A stretch of DNA of 64,000 bases from NCBI GenBank assembly GCA_964413425.1, contig CAYPST010000009.1:8529-72528 (forward strand), given 5' to 3'. Shown piece after piece: positions 10,401-19,600 of the stretch. The DNA comes from DATFLS01 sp964413425 (GTDB lineage Bacteria; Fidelibacterota; JAANXI01). Numbering within the stretch: the first letter of the stretch is position 1; each line of letters begins with the position of its first letter. Made by a program: the position numbers and the translations under genes. The notes below the pieces were generated by a model. It saw nothing but the letters and a program-made list of their open reading frames with translations. It made no database searches and was not told where the DNA came from.

Positions 10401-10452
10401 GTATCTGACCAGATGTGAAGCCTATTTGACCAGTAAGGGATTTCTCGGGTAA
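7414..10452 (+). CDS. Acyl-CoA dehydratase activase-related protein: two BadF/HgdC ATPase domains plus DUF2229
   Basis: A 1012-residue protein with two ASKHA-fold ATPase domains of the HgdC/BadF type. The first opens with GIDIGAISVN and carries CAAGTGAFLD (about residue 155) and GRCSVF. The second begins near residue 346 with YLGIDIGSVSTN and carries CAAGTGSFLE (about 477) and ERCTVF. In each, the paired cysteines match the ligands of the inter-subunit [4Fe-4S] cluster of HgdC. A DUF2229 region follows (about 635-1012) starting FTCKACSNYC. Activases of this family drive ATP-dependent electron transfer to 2-hydroxyacyl-CoA dehydratases or benzoyl-CoA reductases. Large fused members often continue to about 1400 residues; here the remainder is a separate downstream gene. 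The physiological substrate is unknown, and no dedicated dehydratase A/B pair is nearby. Confidence 0.85.
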   Translation: MAFTIGIDIGAISVNIGIIGDPEDRHIIESLRNNSGGYSGIGGARLPFFILPYTRIKGEPVKATLRLLREHRCLFDAVGIREIRACGSGDSLINRYLRVNVMNEFTAMAKGVEFLSPQISTIFEIGGANSRYLKLERDGTNDSIGLLDYNKSGDCAAGTGAFLDQQASRMKYNIEEVGEVTEQSARAAKIAGRCSVFAKSDMIHAQQKGYQPGEILKGLCEAVARNFKSNIVCGKPVTPPVAFLGGVAANKGVVNALRSLYDFNREELIVPPLFHWYGALGAAFLEYEHSGDREPRKFADFRLEAPTNHQQSDNSSVHRPLTLGKVVLLRDKLSYTEARKSSRMTEAYLGIDIGSVSTNLAVIDTAGRVLKEIYTKTESRPIEVVHRGLQDIHRELGEAVEIKGVGTTGSGRELIGKLIGADTIVNEITAHKTGAVFVGENMLHKRVDTIFEIGGQDSKYISIEDGVVVDFAMNEACAAGTGSFLEERAEELDINIRDQFALLALQSKQPIQLGERCTVFMERDVTAHQQQGAMKEDLVGGLAYSVVYNYLNRVVRSRRIGDVIFFQGGTAYNNAVAAAFSRILNKEIIVPPYNGVIGAIGAALLAMEKMRDGLPSSFRGYSLEKIDYTLREFTCKACSNYCNMQAFKVEDQTTYWGDQCSDKFRDYSGNGTTADIDDLFSLYEHILYEGYDPERNTDGISIGLPRCMYMYEWFPFWNAFFSELGFRAMLSYSSNKKVKNLGQEATLAEPCFPVTVSHGHVLSLLRDQADYVLLPNMINDASHTEENCSYYCPWGQTLPFTVGAAPGIAEYGDRLLTPMLEFGYGEAVVRKSLYEMVRRFGISKRQSDTACDAAYEKQTQYQQTLYKYGDQALEKLQSMGQKGIVIIGRPYNIYDSGVNLDIPKKLRDYYGVNLIPFNFLNTTGIQINEINDNMYWHYGKKILATARLLRDLSQFDLMYLTNFKCGPDSYIKHFISDAVGKPYLTLQFDEHGNDAGYLTRCEAYLTSKGFLG

Positions 10453-10539
10453 GATAGTACGTGACAGCATAGTCTCTACACTCCGTCAGGGATATTAACA
10501 ATGTACGCTTCACATATACGAATATTATCAGGATGAGAG

Positions 10540-11814
10540 ATGATCGATCCAACACTGCAGAACCGAAAAGTTTATATACCACAGATGAGTATAGAGGCCT
10601 CCACTCTTTTTGCATCTGCATTTCGATCCGTCGGAATTGAGGCGGAAGTGTGCCCGGATTCAGATGAAGAAACCCTGCAGATTGGAGGACGCCTTACCTC
10701 GGGAGATGAATGTTATCCCCAGAAAATCACTCTTGGAGATTTTTATAAACTACTGCTGGATAAACGTATCAATTCGGATCAGATTGCTTTTTTTCTTCCC
10801 ACCACAGGAGGTCCGTGCCGGTTTGGGCAGTATGCGCCCTATCTGAAAAAGGTACTTCGGGATACCGGATATCCTCAGATTCCGGTGATTACTCCCAGTT
10901 CCCATACCGGCTATAAAGAACTTGGAGAAAAGGCTGTCGATTTTCAGCGCATTGCCTGGCGTGCCACTATATGTGGTGATATTCTCCGGAAGCTTTTGCT
11001 GAAAATCCGGCCGTACGAGGTAACTCCGGGGAGTACGGGCCAGGTACACACGGACGCATTACGATATATCGCGGACATTATCGGCAAACCAGACAGAACT
11101 CATCGAAAAAAAATGCAGGAAATTCTCCGGGGAATGGAGGAAATTCGGGATTGGTTTCGGAGTATACCTGTTCAACCAGACGATAACAAATTATTTATCG
11201 GTGTGGTTGGTGAAATTTTCTGCCGGCTGGAAGGCTTTGCCAATAATCACCTGATTCGAGCGGTGGAGAGAAACGGGGGCGAAGTCTGGCTGGCCAATGT
11301 TGCTGAATGGGTCACTTATACCAATTTTATGCATGCCAGCCGACTGCGGACTCGGAAGCAACGGTTTTCAAAAGATATGCTGAGGGTTACAATGAAATCG
11401 GTCATTCAACACCGTGATGAGAAGCAATTATATAGTCTATTCCAGGACGATTTCCGCGGATACGAAGAGGCGCAGGACGTCGGAACCATCTTAAAAAAGG
11501 CTCAGCCCTACCTCCCCTATCGGGGGGCCCTCGGCGAAATGGTGCTCAGTGTTGGCACCAGCCTCCATTTCTATGAGAAAGGGATCGATGGGATTATTGA
11601 TATCAGCCCGTTTACCTGTATGAACGGAGTGGTAACCGAAGCGCTCTATCCCAGGATGAGCAAAGACCTTAATAATCTACCCATGCGCGTATTTTACTTC
11701 GATGACGCAGAAACAGACTTGGACCGGGATATCAGTATCTTTCTGGATCTGGCCCGGACTTTCCGGAAAAAGAAGCCATATCAAAGAAAATCTTCGATCC
11801 CCTTTACTGCATAG
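10540..11814 (+). CDS. Activase-associated protein, separate C-terminal module of the acyl-CoA dehydratase activase family
   Basis: A 424-residue protein resembling the last third of large activase-related proteins and distantly the HgdB dehydratase fold. It contains SGDECYPQKI, LPTTGGPCRFGQY, VVGEIFCR and DISPFTCMNGV, cysteine-bearing motifs that could hold an iron-sulfur cluster. It begins 87 bp after the 1012-residue activase, with its own AGGATGAGAG ribosome site, so the split is a genuine two-gene arrangement rather than a frameshift. The two proteins probably work as a complex. Function beyond ATP-driven reduction of an unknown acceptor cannot be assigned. Confidence 0.75.
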   Translation: MIDPTLQNRKVYIPQMSIEASTLFASAFRSVGIEAEVCPDSDEETLQIGGRLTSGDECYPQKITLGDFYKLLLDKRINSDQIAFFLPTTGGPCRFGQYAPYLKKVLRDTGYPQIPVITPSSHTGYKELGEKAVDFQRIAWRATICGDILRKLLLKIRPYEVTPGSTGQVHTDALRYIADIIGKPDRTHRKKMQEILRGMEEIRDWFRSIPVQPDDNKLFIGVVGEIFCRLEGFANNHLIRAVERNGGEVWLANVAEWVTYTNFMHASRLRTRKQRFSKDMLRVTMKSVIQHRDEKQLYSLFQDDFRGYEEAQDVGTILKKAQPYLPYRGALGEMVLSVGTSLHFYEKGIDGIIDISPFTCMNGVVTEALYPRMSKDLNNLPMRVFYFDDAETDLDRDISIFLDLARTFRKKKPYQRKSSIPFTA

Positions 11815-11857
11815 CCTCATAACCTTTCTATGTGTCGATGGGACATGCAATCCCCTT

Positions 11858-12063
11858 GAGTCTGTTTAGAAAACGCCTCGAAGAGTCTCCCCCAACGGGA
11901 TCCTCCGAAGGAGTCCCTTGGACCTTCTGGGACTTCGGAGCATCTTTTCGGGGCGAGGCGTCCTTTGTCCCAGAGAAGGGATCCTGGTGGGGGAGTCCTT
12001 TGGACCGTTGGATGCGGTCTTTGAGCCACCGACTCTCCTTCGGAGCGTTTTCTAAATAGACTC
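11858..12063. mobile_element. MITE-like inverted-repeat element, copy 2 (206 bp)
   Basis: The ends are GAGTCTGTTTAGAAAACGC (11858-11876) and GCGTTTTCTAAATAGACTC (12045-12063), inverse complements with one mismatch over 19 bp. The interior is full of short palindromes such as CTCCGAAGGAG and ACTTCGGAGC...GGGGCGAGGCG. No obvious target duplication is seen (CCTT before, ACTATA after). It fills most of the 421-bp gap between the activase partner and the coiled-coil gene. Confidence 0.8.
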
Positions 12064-12235
12064 ACTATATGTACCCGTTGTTTGGAATGGTACGAAATAA
12101 TGCGGAAAAAACGCCGGAAACGAGTATCAGTGTATCCACTTAGCCTTCATTACGACCTTGCGAGCAAGTCGGAATACTTGCAATGCTCACAGAAATATCG
12201 GTATATTCCCAACAACAGGATAATGAAGGAACGGA

Positions 12236-12715
12236 ATGATGGTTCCTATCGACATTAAGGAATCCATACTTGAAATATTGGTCTATTCTCAGAGTTATAT
12301 CGAGAATCTGAAAGCAGATGAATCGCTGTCGCAGGATTTCCGTAATCCGGAAACTCGGGCGAAAATTCTGCAATATTTGAAGGAAGCAGTGAGCGCCGAT
12401 GCGTATTTTCATCAACTGGTGGAACGCCTGGAGCGCGGGATAGAAGACACCGCCAGCCAGGATCTGACGGAGGTAAAAGTTACCCTGGCTAGAATTGAGA
12501 GTAATACCGAGACACTGACCAAACTGTACGAGCATCTGGAGGAGCGTTTTGAGCGTCTGGAGGAGCGGCTCGAGGAGCTCGAGGAGCGATACGTCGGTCT
12601 TAACAATCGGCTTACCACCTGGTTCCTCGCTTTCTTAACAATCCTAGTCGCTATCGGTGTCGGGGTTGTCGGTCTGTATTTCACCCTTCTGAATCAGTTG
12701 CTTCCACTCATGTGA
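12236..12715 (+). CDS. Coiled-coil protein with C-terminal membrane anchor
   Basis: A 159-residue protein I do not recognise as a named family. Residues 1-75 look helical and acidic. Residues about 85-125 form a strong coiled coil (LEERFERLEERLEELEER, heptad leucines). A single hydrophobic segment follows at about 130-150 (WFLAFLTILVAIGVGVVGLY), then a short tail. The shape recalls DUF1640/XhlA-like proteins: an oligomeric coil tethered to the inner membrane by its C-terminus. AAGGAACGGA precedes the ATG pair (12236 or 12239). The coil is encoded by near-identical GAG-GAG-CGT/CGG repeats, so its length may vary between strains. Confidence 0.7.
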   Translation: MMVPIDIKESILEILVYSQSYIENLKADESLSQDFRNPETRAKILQYLKEAVSADAYFHQLVERLERGIEDTASQDLTEVKVTLARIESNTETLTKLYEHLEERFERLEERLEELEERYVGLNNRLTTWFLAFLTILVAIGVGVVGLYFTLLNQLLPLM

Positions 12716-12767
12716 GCAGCATACTGGATTCAGCAGCGATCACCGATTCAGGGCATCCGGCCTGTTC

Positions 12768-13730
12768 ATGACTGTACACGATACCACCTCTATTCCATTC
12801 GACTGCGTCGGGATTGGTTTATCCACGTATGACTTCACTCTGGAGCTCCCGGAGTATCCGGCGGTGAACACCAAGCACACGGCAACGAGGTATGCGGGAA
12901 GCGGCGGCGGACCGGTGCCCACGGCTGTTGCAACCCTGGCTTCACTGGGATGCCGAACAGCCCTTGTGACCAGTATGGGAGACGACGTGCCAGGGAATAC
13001 GATTCTCCGGGAGTTCCGGAACTACAGCATCGATACTTCCGGAGTACGGCTGGACCCGCAGATTGAAACGCTGCATTCGCACATTCTGGTGGAGGGACAC
13101 ACCGGCAAGCGGACGGTGGTGCAGAATACCGGGGATATACCAGAGATACTCCCCGAGCAGGTGCCGGAAGGTCTGACTCAAAATACAAGATACATTGCAG
13201 TCGACAGTCGTCCGTCACCGACTATCATTGCGCTGGTCCGGCAGGCGAAGCAATACGGAGCCGAAGTAATGCTGGATGCCGGCAGTATTCACGAACATAC
13301 GGAAGATCTCCTGCCCCTGGTCGAGTATCCGGTGGTCTCTGCTGATTTTGCCCGGGAATACTTCGGGCATTCCAATTATGAGAGTGCCTGCCGGCAGCTG
13401 GTGAAAGCACACGGAACCATTGCCGGCGTCACCATGGGGACGGATGGGAGTGTGCTCGCTGACGGGAGCAGAACCGTGTATATCCCCGCATTTGAAGTAC
13501 AGGCAGCAGACACCACCGGAGCCGGAGATGTCTATCATGGCGGCTTCCTGTTTGGTGTTCTGCAGGCATGGCCCCTGAAAGCCATCGGTCAGTTTGCCGC
13601 CGCCACAGCCGCTATCAGTGTGCAATATTTCGGTTCCAGATCCAGGCTTCCAGTGGTTCCTGAAGTCCGAGAATTTCTGAAGGAACAAGGCGTCTCTTCG
13701 CACCCCGTCCTTGCTCGCCAGCCGGAATGA
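12768..13730 (+). CDS. PfkB-family carbohydrate kinase
   Basis: A 320-residue ribokinase-fold sugar or nucleoside kinase. The N-terminal part contains GIGLSTYDF and the di-glycine region GSGGGPVPTAVATLASLG, which contacts the sugar. The C-terminal PfkB signature is DTTGAGDVYHGGFLFG, with GAGD forming the anion hole and the Asp acting as catalytic base. The nearest kin by feel are ribokinase/sulfofructose-kinase-like enzymes, but the substrate cannot be read from sequence. It lies only 6 bp before birA and may be cotranscribed with it, although biotin metabolism gives no clear link. Confidence 0.85.
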   Translation: MTVHDTTSIPFDCVGIGLSTYDFTLELPEYPAVNTKHTATRYAGSGGGPVPTAVATLASLGCRTALVTSMGDDVPGNTILREFRNYSIDTSGVRLDPQIETLHSHILVEGHTGKRTVVQNTGDIPEILPEQVPEGLTQNTRYIAVDSRPSPTIIALVRQAKQYGAEVMLDAGSIHEHTEDLLPLVEYPVVSADFAREYFGHSNYESACRQLVKAHGTIAGVTMGTDGSVLADGSRTVYIPAFEVQAADTTGAGDVYHGGFLFGVLQAWPLKAIGQFAAATAAISVQYFGSRSRLPVVPEVREFLKEQGVSSHPVLARQPE

Positions 13731-13736
13731 AAAAAT

Positions 13737-14537
13737 ATGGTGGTCCTGGAAGATCAAAAAATTCGCAGATATTTGAAAACCAATATCTTGGGCCGAACCA
13801 TAGTTATCTTACCCACGGTTGACTCTACCAATGATTACGCCAGGCGCGAGGAATTGCCGCACGGGGCCGTGGTGCTGGCAGAAGCGCAGACTGCCGGAAA
13901 AGGCCGGATGGGGCGCTCATGGTACGCGGAGGCGGAACAAAATATTCTGATGTCCGTGGTGATTACACCGGAACGACCGCTGCATGCCATTCAGATCATA
14001 ACCCTCGCAGCAGCAGTGGCGGTGACTGATGCGTTCAGTGAACACCTTGCCATCGATGGGCAGGTTAAGTGGCCGAACGATGTATTAATCGCCGGGAAAA
14101 AAGTGTGCGGGATTCTGACCGAAAGCCAGATCCGGGGACCGGAAATTCTGAAACTGGTACTCGGCATCGGTTGTAATGTGAATCAGCCGCCGGAGACCCT
14201 CCCGGCAGGACTGCTGTATCCGGCGACGTCGCTCGCCGCCGAATTGAACGAAACGATCGACCGGAATCCACTGACAGCGCGCCTTATCACATCACTGGAG
14301 AAATGGTACCAGAAGGTTATGAATGGTGAGACGCCGGAGATGATCGCCCGATGGAAGGCGCGGTGTGCTCATCTGAACCGCAGGGTCAAAATAGTGCTGG
14401 ATGACAAAACCAGAGACGGAATATTTCGGGACGTCTCTCCGGACGGGGCGGCCGTCCTGCAACCATCCGGAGGAGATACCATTACGGTGACCGGCGGAGA
14501 TCTGTTCTGGCAGGAGCGTGGTCCTGAGAAAAAGTGA
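13737..14537 (+). CDS. birA: Biotin-[acetyl-CoA-carboxylase] ligase
   Basis: A 266-residue biotin protein ligase that activates biotin with ATP and attaches it to carrier lysines. Seen in sequence are STNDYAR, the adenylate loop GKGRMGRSWYA, KWPNDVLIAGKKVCGIL, and a C-terminal SH3-like domain ending in a GGDTITVTGGDL segment. There is no N-terminal winged helix, so this is a monofunctional (class I) ligase rather than a repressor. It starts 6 bp after the PfkB kinase and is followed by bioY, forming a small biotin-use cluster. Confidence 0.92.
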   Translation: MVVLEDQKIRRYLKTNILGRTIVILPTVDSTNDYARREELPHGAVVLAEAQTAGKGRMGRSWYAEAEQNILMSVVITPERPLHAIQIITLAAAVAVTDAFSEHLAIDGQVKWPNDVLIAGKKVCGILTESQIRGPEILKLVLGIGCNVNQPPETLPAGLLYPATSLAAELNETIDRNPLTARLITSLEKWYQKVMNGETPEMIARWKARCAHLNRRVKIVLDDKTRDGIFRDVSPDGAAVLQPSGGDTITVTGGDLFWQERGPEKK

Positions 14538-14601
14538 TTTCAGTTTCCAGGGAATTCTGTAAATTACACCTATTAAAAAAAGGATAGCAGGAGCCAACAC
14601 C

Positions 14602-15180
14602 ATGACATATGCGGATATCGTCCGACCACAATCAAAAACGAACAGCATAATTTATAATATTTCCCTGGTTATCAGCGGCAGTATCCTGATGGCATTACTG
14701 GCGCAGCTGACCATCCGGCTGCCATTCAGTCCGGTGCCCATCACCGGGCAGACGTTCGGTGTCCTGTTGCTGGGCGCTCTACTCGGGAGCAGGCGGGGCA
14801 GTGCGGTCATGGTTGCGTATATCCTGGAAGGTGTCGCCGGTCTGCCGGTCTTCGCCGGAGGCCTGGCCGGTCCGGCCGTACTGGCGGGTCCCACCGGCGG
14901 CTATATTCTCGGATTTGTGTTTGCTGCATACGCGGTGGGAGTTCTGGCAGAGCAGGGCTGGGACAGAGCAATGATCTCAACCGTTGCCATGATGCTCCTG
15001 GGAACGGGTATGATCTATCTTGCCGGGCTCATCTGGCTGGTGCAGTTCGTGCCGGGCGATCAGCTTCTCAACGTGGGGCTCTTCCCGTTTCTCCCCGGCG
15101 CAGTCATGAAAATTTCACTGGCCACAATCTTGTTACCGGGCGGTTGGAAACTGCTGGATCGAGGTGATCCGAGCAGATAA
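14602..15180 (+). CDS. bioY: Biotin transporter BioY (ECF substrate-binding subunit)
   Basis: A 192-residue integral membrane protein with about six hydrophobic segments. Typical BioY stretches include PFSPVPITGQTFGVLL, GSRRG, YILEGVAGLPVFAGG and GPTGGYILGF. BioY is the biotin-specific S component of ECF transporters and can work alone in some bacteria; no ECF ATPase or T subunit is adjacent. GCAGGAGCC precedes the ATG. Placement right after birA suggests scavenged biotin is used directly for carboxylase loading; no bio synthesis gene is in the window. Confidence 0.93.
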   Translation: MTYADIVRPQSKTNSIIYNISLVISGSILMALLAQLTIRLPFSPVPITGQTFGVLLLGALLGSRRGSAVMVAYILEGVAGLPVFAGGLAGPAVLAGPTGGYILGFVFAAYAVGVLAEQGWDRAMISTVAMMLLGTGMIYLAGLIWLVQFVPGDQLLNVGLFPFLPGAVMKISLATILLPGGWKLLDRGDPSR

Positions 15181-15197
15181 TAACAAATTGGTGTAAA

Positions 15198-15510
15198 AGC
15201 ACGCAGATGACGCGGATTAAACAGATTTCCGCAGATTAAAAAATTGTCAATAAACAAAACCCTTCATCGCGTTGATATTGGTACATATGGATATAAGTAC
15301 ATAAGGTGAGATCTGATTTGCACCGGGCATTGAAAGATCTCAGTCAGAGATTCAATGCTCGTTTCAGCGTTTTTCTCATGACATTCGCACATTCCGCAGT
15401 GTTTCCGTTCTCATATACTTATCCCGAGATTTCTTCAAAATGAACCTCGGATGTGGGAAGGGGGCGGAATCTGTAGTTATCCTTTGTTACTGTGTCCATC
15501 TGCGTGCTAT
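15198..15510. repeat. Inverted-repeat element (CACGCAGATGACGC arms) after bioY
   Basis: The left arm AGCACGCAGATGACGCGG begins at about 15198 and continues as CAGATT...GCAGATTAA. The right arm at 15490-15510 reads CTGTGTCCATCTGCGTGCTA, the inverse complement of the outer 20 bp. The core of about 230 bp is non-coding. It fills the 408-bp gap between the converging bioY and radical SAM genes. Confidence 0.8.
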
Positions 15511-15588
15511 ACTCTTTGACTTCTGAATCTCATCCGCTTCCACATACTTTCCAATGATGTCTTGGAAGGGCACCACTACCACGTCCCG

Positions 15589-16605
15589 TTAAATATGTCG
15601 ATAGAACTCATCCGGGGCCAGCTCGGGATAATTCCGCTGATCATGCAGATGCCGCCGGATATCCAGGCACAGGTCGCACTTGCTCACATACCCGGTTTCT
15701 TTCTCCCGGTATCCACGATGGCGGGCAAAATCGAACAAGCCCTCGAAATCATCCTCCACCAGGTAGTGCAGCACCGGTTTTTCCGTGAGATCCATCCCTT
15801 CTGTCAGAAGCAGGTCAAGATCATGCCAATCTCCCAGTGAAATCCCACCGCAAAAGCCTGGCATGTAATTGCCGTAATTGTCGAAATGGTTGTGCCAGGT
15901 TCGCAGAAACGGCGGCTGACACGGCTGATGTAAAAAGCGCCGGGCCGGAAACGAGGGATAAAAATTCCTGAGCGCGTCGGTGGCTTTCCCCATGAGGAAC
16001 ATCTCCACCCGGCTGGTCAGATTTTTCTCCCCGGCTCTGGCGATATAGTCTTCCAAAGTAACAGTCCCCCGGATTCCCAGCTGCCTGAACCGGCGGTAAT
16101 ACTCCAGCTGATAGACCATGGTGTTGTCTCCGAACACCTCCCGGCTGATACGAATGGCCCGTTCTGTTCGTTCGAAGGGGATATACTCGGTGTAAAAAGG
16201 GTTCACCGAAATCATGATGCCCCGCATACCGGCATCCTGCAAGGCATACAACTTGTCACGGGTGGTCTGGTCATCGGTGCACCAGGAGCAGTTGGTTTCC
16301 ACAAACAGGGAAGGGAGCCTGTACGCTGCGGCAATGATGGTGGCCTGCAGGAGCCGCTGAAAATTCAGGAACGGCTCGCCTCCGGTGAGATGGAGTCCGG
16401 AACTCAGGCCCACCGAATCGGCGCCCCAGGGTGCGGGCTGGATGGTGTCCGCCAGCCGGGAAAACAGCACCTCCAGATCCTCATCGGACATCCAATCCGC
16501 CTGCCATTCCGGGGAACACGCATACATGCAGTGCCGGCAGGCTGCCGAACATTTGTACGTGAGGATCACTCCGGCCGAATGCGGTACGGGCGCTCTCCGT
16601 GTCAT
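15589..16605 (-). CDS. Radical SAM protein linked to GH38 mannosidase
   Basis: A 338-residue radical SAM enzyme. The cluster motif is CSAACRHC (Cys19, 23, 26), followed by LHLTGGEPFLN, the GGE motif that binds SAM. Further cysteines lie in CSWC, FCGG and a C-terminal CDLCLDIRRHLH, suggesting an auxiliary cluster of SPASM/twitch type. Its ATG overlaps the stop of the GH38 gene in ATGA (16605-16602), so the two are translationally coupled. No small precursor peptide gene is evident nearby. The reaction is unknown; maturation of a protein or modification of a carbohydrate-related substrate are both possible. Confidence 0.82.
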   Translation of the reverse strand: MTRRAPVPHSAGVILTYKCSAACRHCMYACSPEWQADWMSDEDLEVLFSRLADTIQPAPWGADSVGLSSGLHLTGGEPFLNFQRLLQATIIAAAYRLPSLFVETNCSWCTDDQTTRDKLYALQDAGMRGIMISVNPFYTEYIPFERTERAIRISREVFGDNTMVYQLEYYRRFRQLGIRGTVTLEDYIARAGEKNLTSRVEMFLMGKATDALRNFYPSFPARRFLHQPCQPPFLRTWHNHFDNYGNYMPGFCGGISLGDWHDLDLLLTEGMDLTEKPVLHYLVEDDFEGLFDFARHRGYREKETGYVSKCDLCLDIRRHLHDQRNYPELAPDEFYRHI

Positions 16606-19600
16606 ACCTGATCACCATCCTGCTTGTGGTTCTTTCTCTGCAATTGTATCTGGTAATAGTTGGAGAGATATTCATACACCCGCTTTTTGGTGCGGGCCCA
16701 GTTCAGTTCCTCGCCGATTTCTCCCAGTTCCTGCTCCAATTTATACATCCAGTAGAGCTGTTCGTTTTCGAGTACCGAGACCCGGGCTTCGTAATGTTGT
16801 CTGGTTAACGCGGATACTTTGGTCTTGAGATCCTGCAGCTCTGCCAGCTTCGCCAGATCCCGGGTGGCTTTCCGTTCGATCTCATCCTCCTTCCGGTAGG
16901 CTTTATTGCGCATGCCCGTCAGCTGGCGGCCCAGTTCTCTGAACCGCTGCCGCTCTGATTCCACCTCCTGCCTGGTGATCACCTGGGGTAAATCCACCGG
17001 CGGGAGCTGGGGATCCATCTGCAGCTCCGGCAACAGGTTCGTGGCCTCCGTGGCGCGCTTGTATAGCTCCGCCTGAAATTCCACCACCAACTTCAGTGTA
17101 ATAATTTCTTTCCCCCGGACTTCCACTTCAATGGTGTTCTCATGGACCGGCAGTTCCTGTTCTTCCTCTTCATTTAAATTGGTGCGGAACGCGCGGAGTA
17201 CATCGCTTTTGATTTTCAGGGTACCCCGGACCGGATCATCGGTGGTGTTGTAGAAGCGCATGATCACGCCATCCCGGCTTTCCGCCCGCTTCAGGCCGGT
17301 CATGCGCATGGATACGGCCTGATCTTCGGAAGCCCAGGAAAAGAATGAGTATTCCTCCGGCAGCGGGCCTGAGTGGACATCCGTCTGTACGGCCCGAAAC
17401 TTCATGTTCTGATTGTCCGACATAAAATGCGGCCGGTCTTCCAGCCAATCACCCCGGTTCGGATAGATGGAGTAGGTAAAGACATGATCGCCGATTTCCT
17501 GGGCTTCCGGGGTGAAGATATGCGGGCCCACATCCCCGACCCGGGTCAGGAGATCCGAGCGCGCCAGCCAGCCCACCGAGCGGATCAGGGTCAGCGCCAC
17601 CGTATTCCGGGCGTTCAGTATTTCGTATTCTCCCAGTTTGTTACTGGCGATGGTCAGACCTCTTTTCCCGTCCGAGAGGCCCACAAAATTTTGCATGATA
17701 TGGGTGTTCACAGGCGTGACATCATGGCCTGCAATCATGAGATCCTTCATCTTCTCTGGCTTTTCAGGCATGGTTAACTCGGTATCGATGGGAAAAGTAG
17801 CAATGTCAAACGGTGCTTCCACATAGGAATGGTCCGTCTCGATATCCGTCGGAAACAGGATCCGGAGCCGGTGATCCTTCACCGTGTTTCGCACAAAGGT
17901 ATGGACTTCCACCCGGTGGGAGTCGGCAGTCAGGTCCACAAATGTTACAACGGGGTATGCTGTGGTTTCTTCGCTCCTGGAAGTGCGATCCGGGGAGAGG
18001 GATACCGGCAGTTCCATGGTGATCTCCACCCGGATCCGGGCCAGCAGGGGGCCGGATTCCACCACCCGAATCTTTGCCGGATGATCCAGGCTGTTGATTA
18101 TTCGATCATTGCCGGGATACGAGTAATCGTAGGTATCTCCACAGTCGCCGCTGTCCTCAAAATAGCCCAATCCCGTATACTCCTCATCGGTACTCTTGCA
18201 GTGAATATTCAGACTCCCATCCTCATTGATAGTGACCCGCAGAAAGTCATTCTCCATCAGACGTTCTTCTTCGGAGACAGTCACAGTCCGGGAGGGCACT
18301 TTTTCCTGCTCACCTGGCTTCACATAAAAGGTTTTATAACCCAGGGAGGGGATTTCACCGGCAAACAGATAGAGGTCGGTGCGATCATCCAGGCGGCTTG
18401 CTATCTGAAAAGGCACGGGATCTCCAAGGGAATCCACAATGCTTAAGCGGTCAACGGTGTCAGGTATTTCCATGGAAATACCGAACACGTGTCCCCGTTC
18501 CCGGGAAGACGGGTTGAAGACAACCAGCGGCAGTGCATGTTCATATCTGGAGGTATCGATAATCTGCGCAATATTCCGGAAGGCGCGCTGGGCCAGATCA
18601 CCGGCCGTCTGCCGCACCCGGGCGAATCGATCCTGCATATCCCGGGCAATGGAGTCCACGCTGCAGCCGCACACATCGTCGTGGGTATGGTTGAGCAACA
18701 GTGTCTTCCAGGTGCGTAACAGGGTGCGTCCCGGATATTCGCTGCCGAATACCCAGGCCAGTGTGCTGAATGGCTCTGCCCAGCGAACTAATTCCCGCTG
18801 GCACTCATTATTCTGTCCGATCAGCTGGCTCCGGCTGGAGAACACGCCCTTCAGGATGGGCATGTACTTCCCGCTGTACAGGTAGCCACCGAGTACGGGC
18901 AGATCCGGATCGTGCAGGCGAACGGCCTCCAGGTATTCCGGCGGGGTGCTCTGAAACAGGCGAATACCGGCCTCCTTCCGCTGGTTGAACTCCTCGATAA
19001 TCGGCAGCACATTATCCGGCCAGGGCACCTGTTCATATCCGTTCATCAGCAGGACATTGGGTGTGGAAGCAAATGGCGCCAGCACGTGGGTGTGGGTGAT
19101 AATCCGATCCATGGCGATATCTTCGGTTAAGGAAAGCACCATGGCATTCCGGTAACTATCCAGCAAATAAATTCCAAGGATGCGGGAACCATCCGGTGCC
19201 TCCCACCAGAACTCGGTTCTGAGGTCATCCGGCGGCATGTCCACTCCGCGCCAGACAAAGGCACCGTCAATATCAAACCCTTTGAGAATCTGGGGCGCCT
19301 GGGCGATCTGGCCGAAGTTATCCAGCATCCACCCCACCTTCATGGCCCCGCCCATGTCCTCCGCCATACGCATCCCGATAAGCAGGTTCCGCACCAGTGC
19401 CTCCCCGCTGACCAATCCCCAGTCCGGCTGCAAATAGGCCGGACCGATCATCAGCCGTCCCTCCTCCGCAAATCCGCGTAACTTTTTCCGGGTTTCCCTG
19501 GCTTCCGCCGGGGGCAATTGATCGAAATAATCTTCCAGGATCAGGGTCTGTCCGTCCAGCACAAATTTATACGACGGATACCGGTCCATCATCCTGATCA

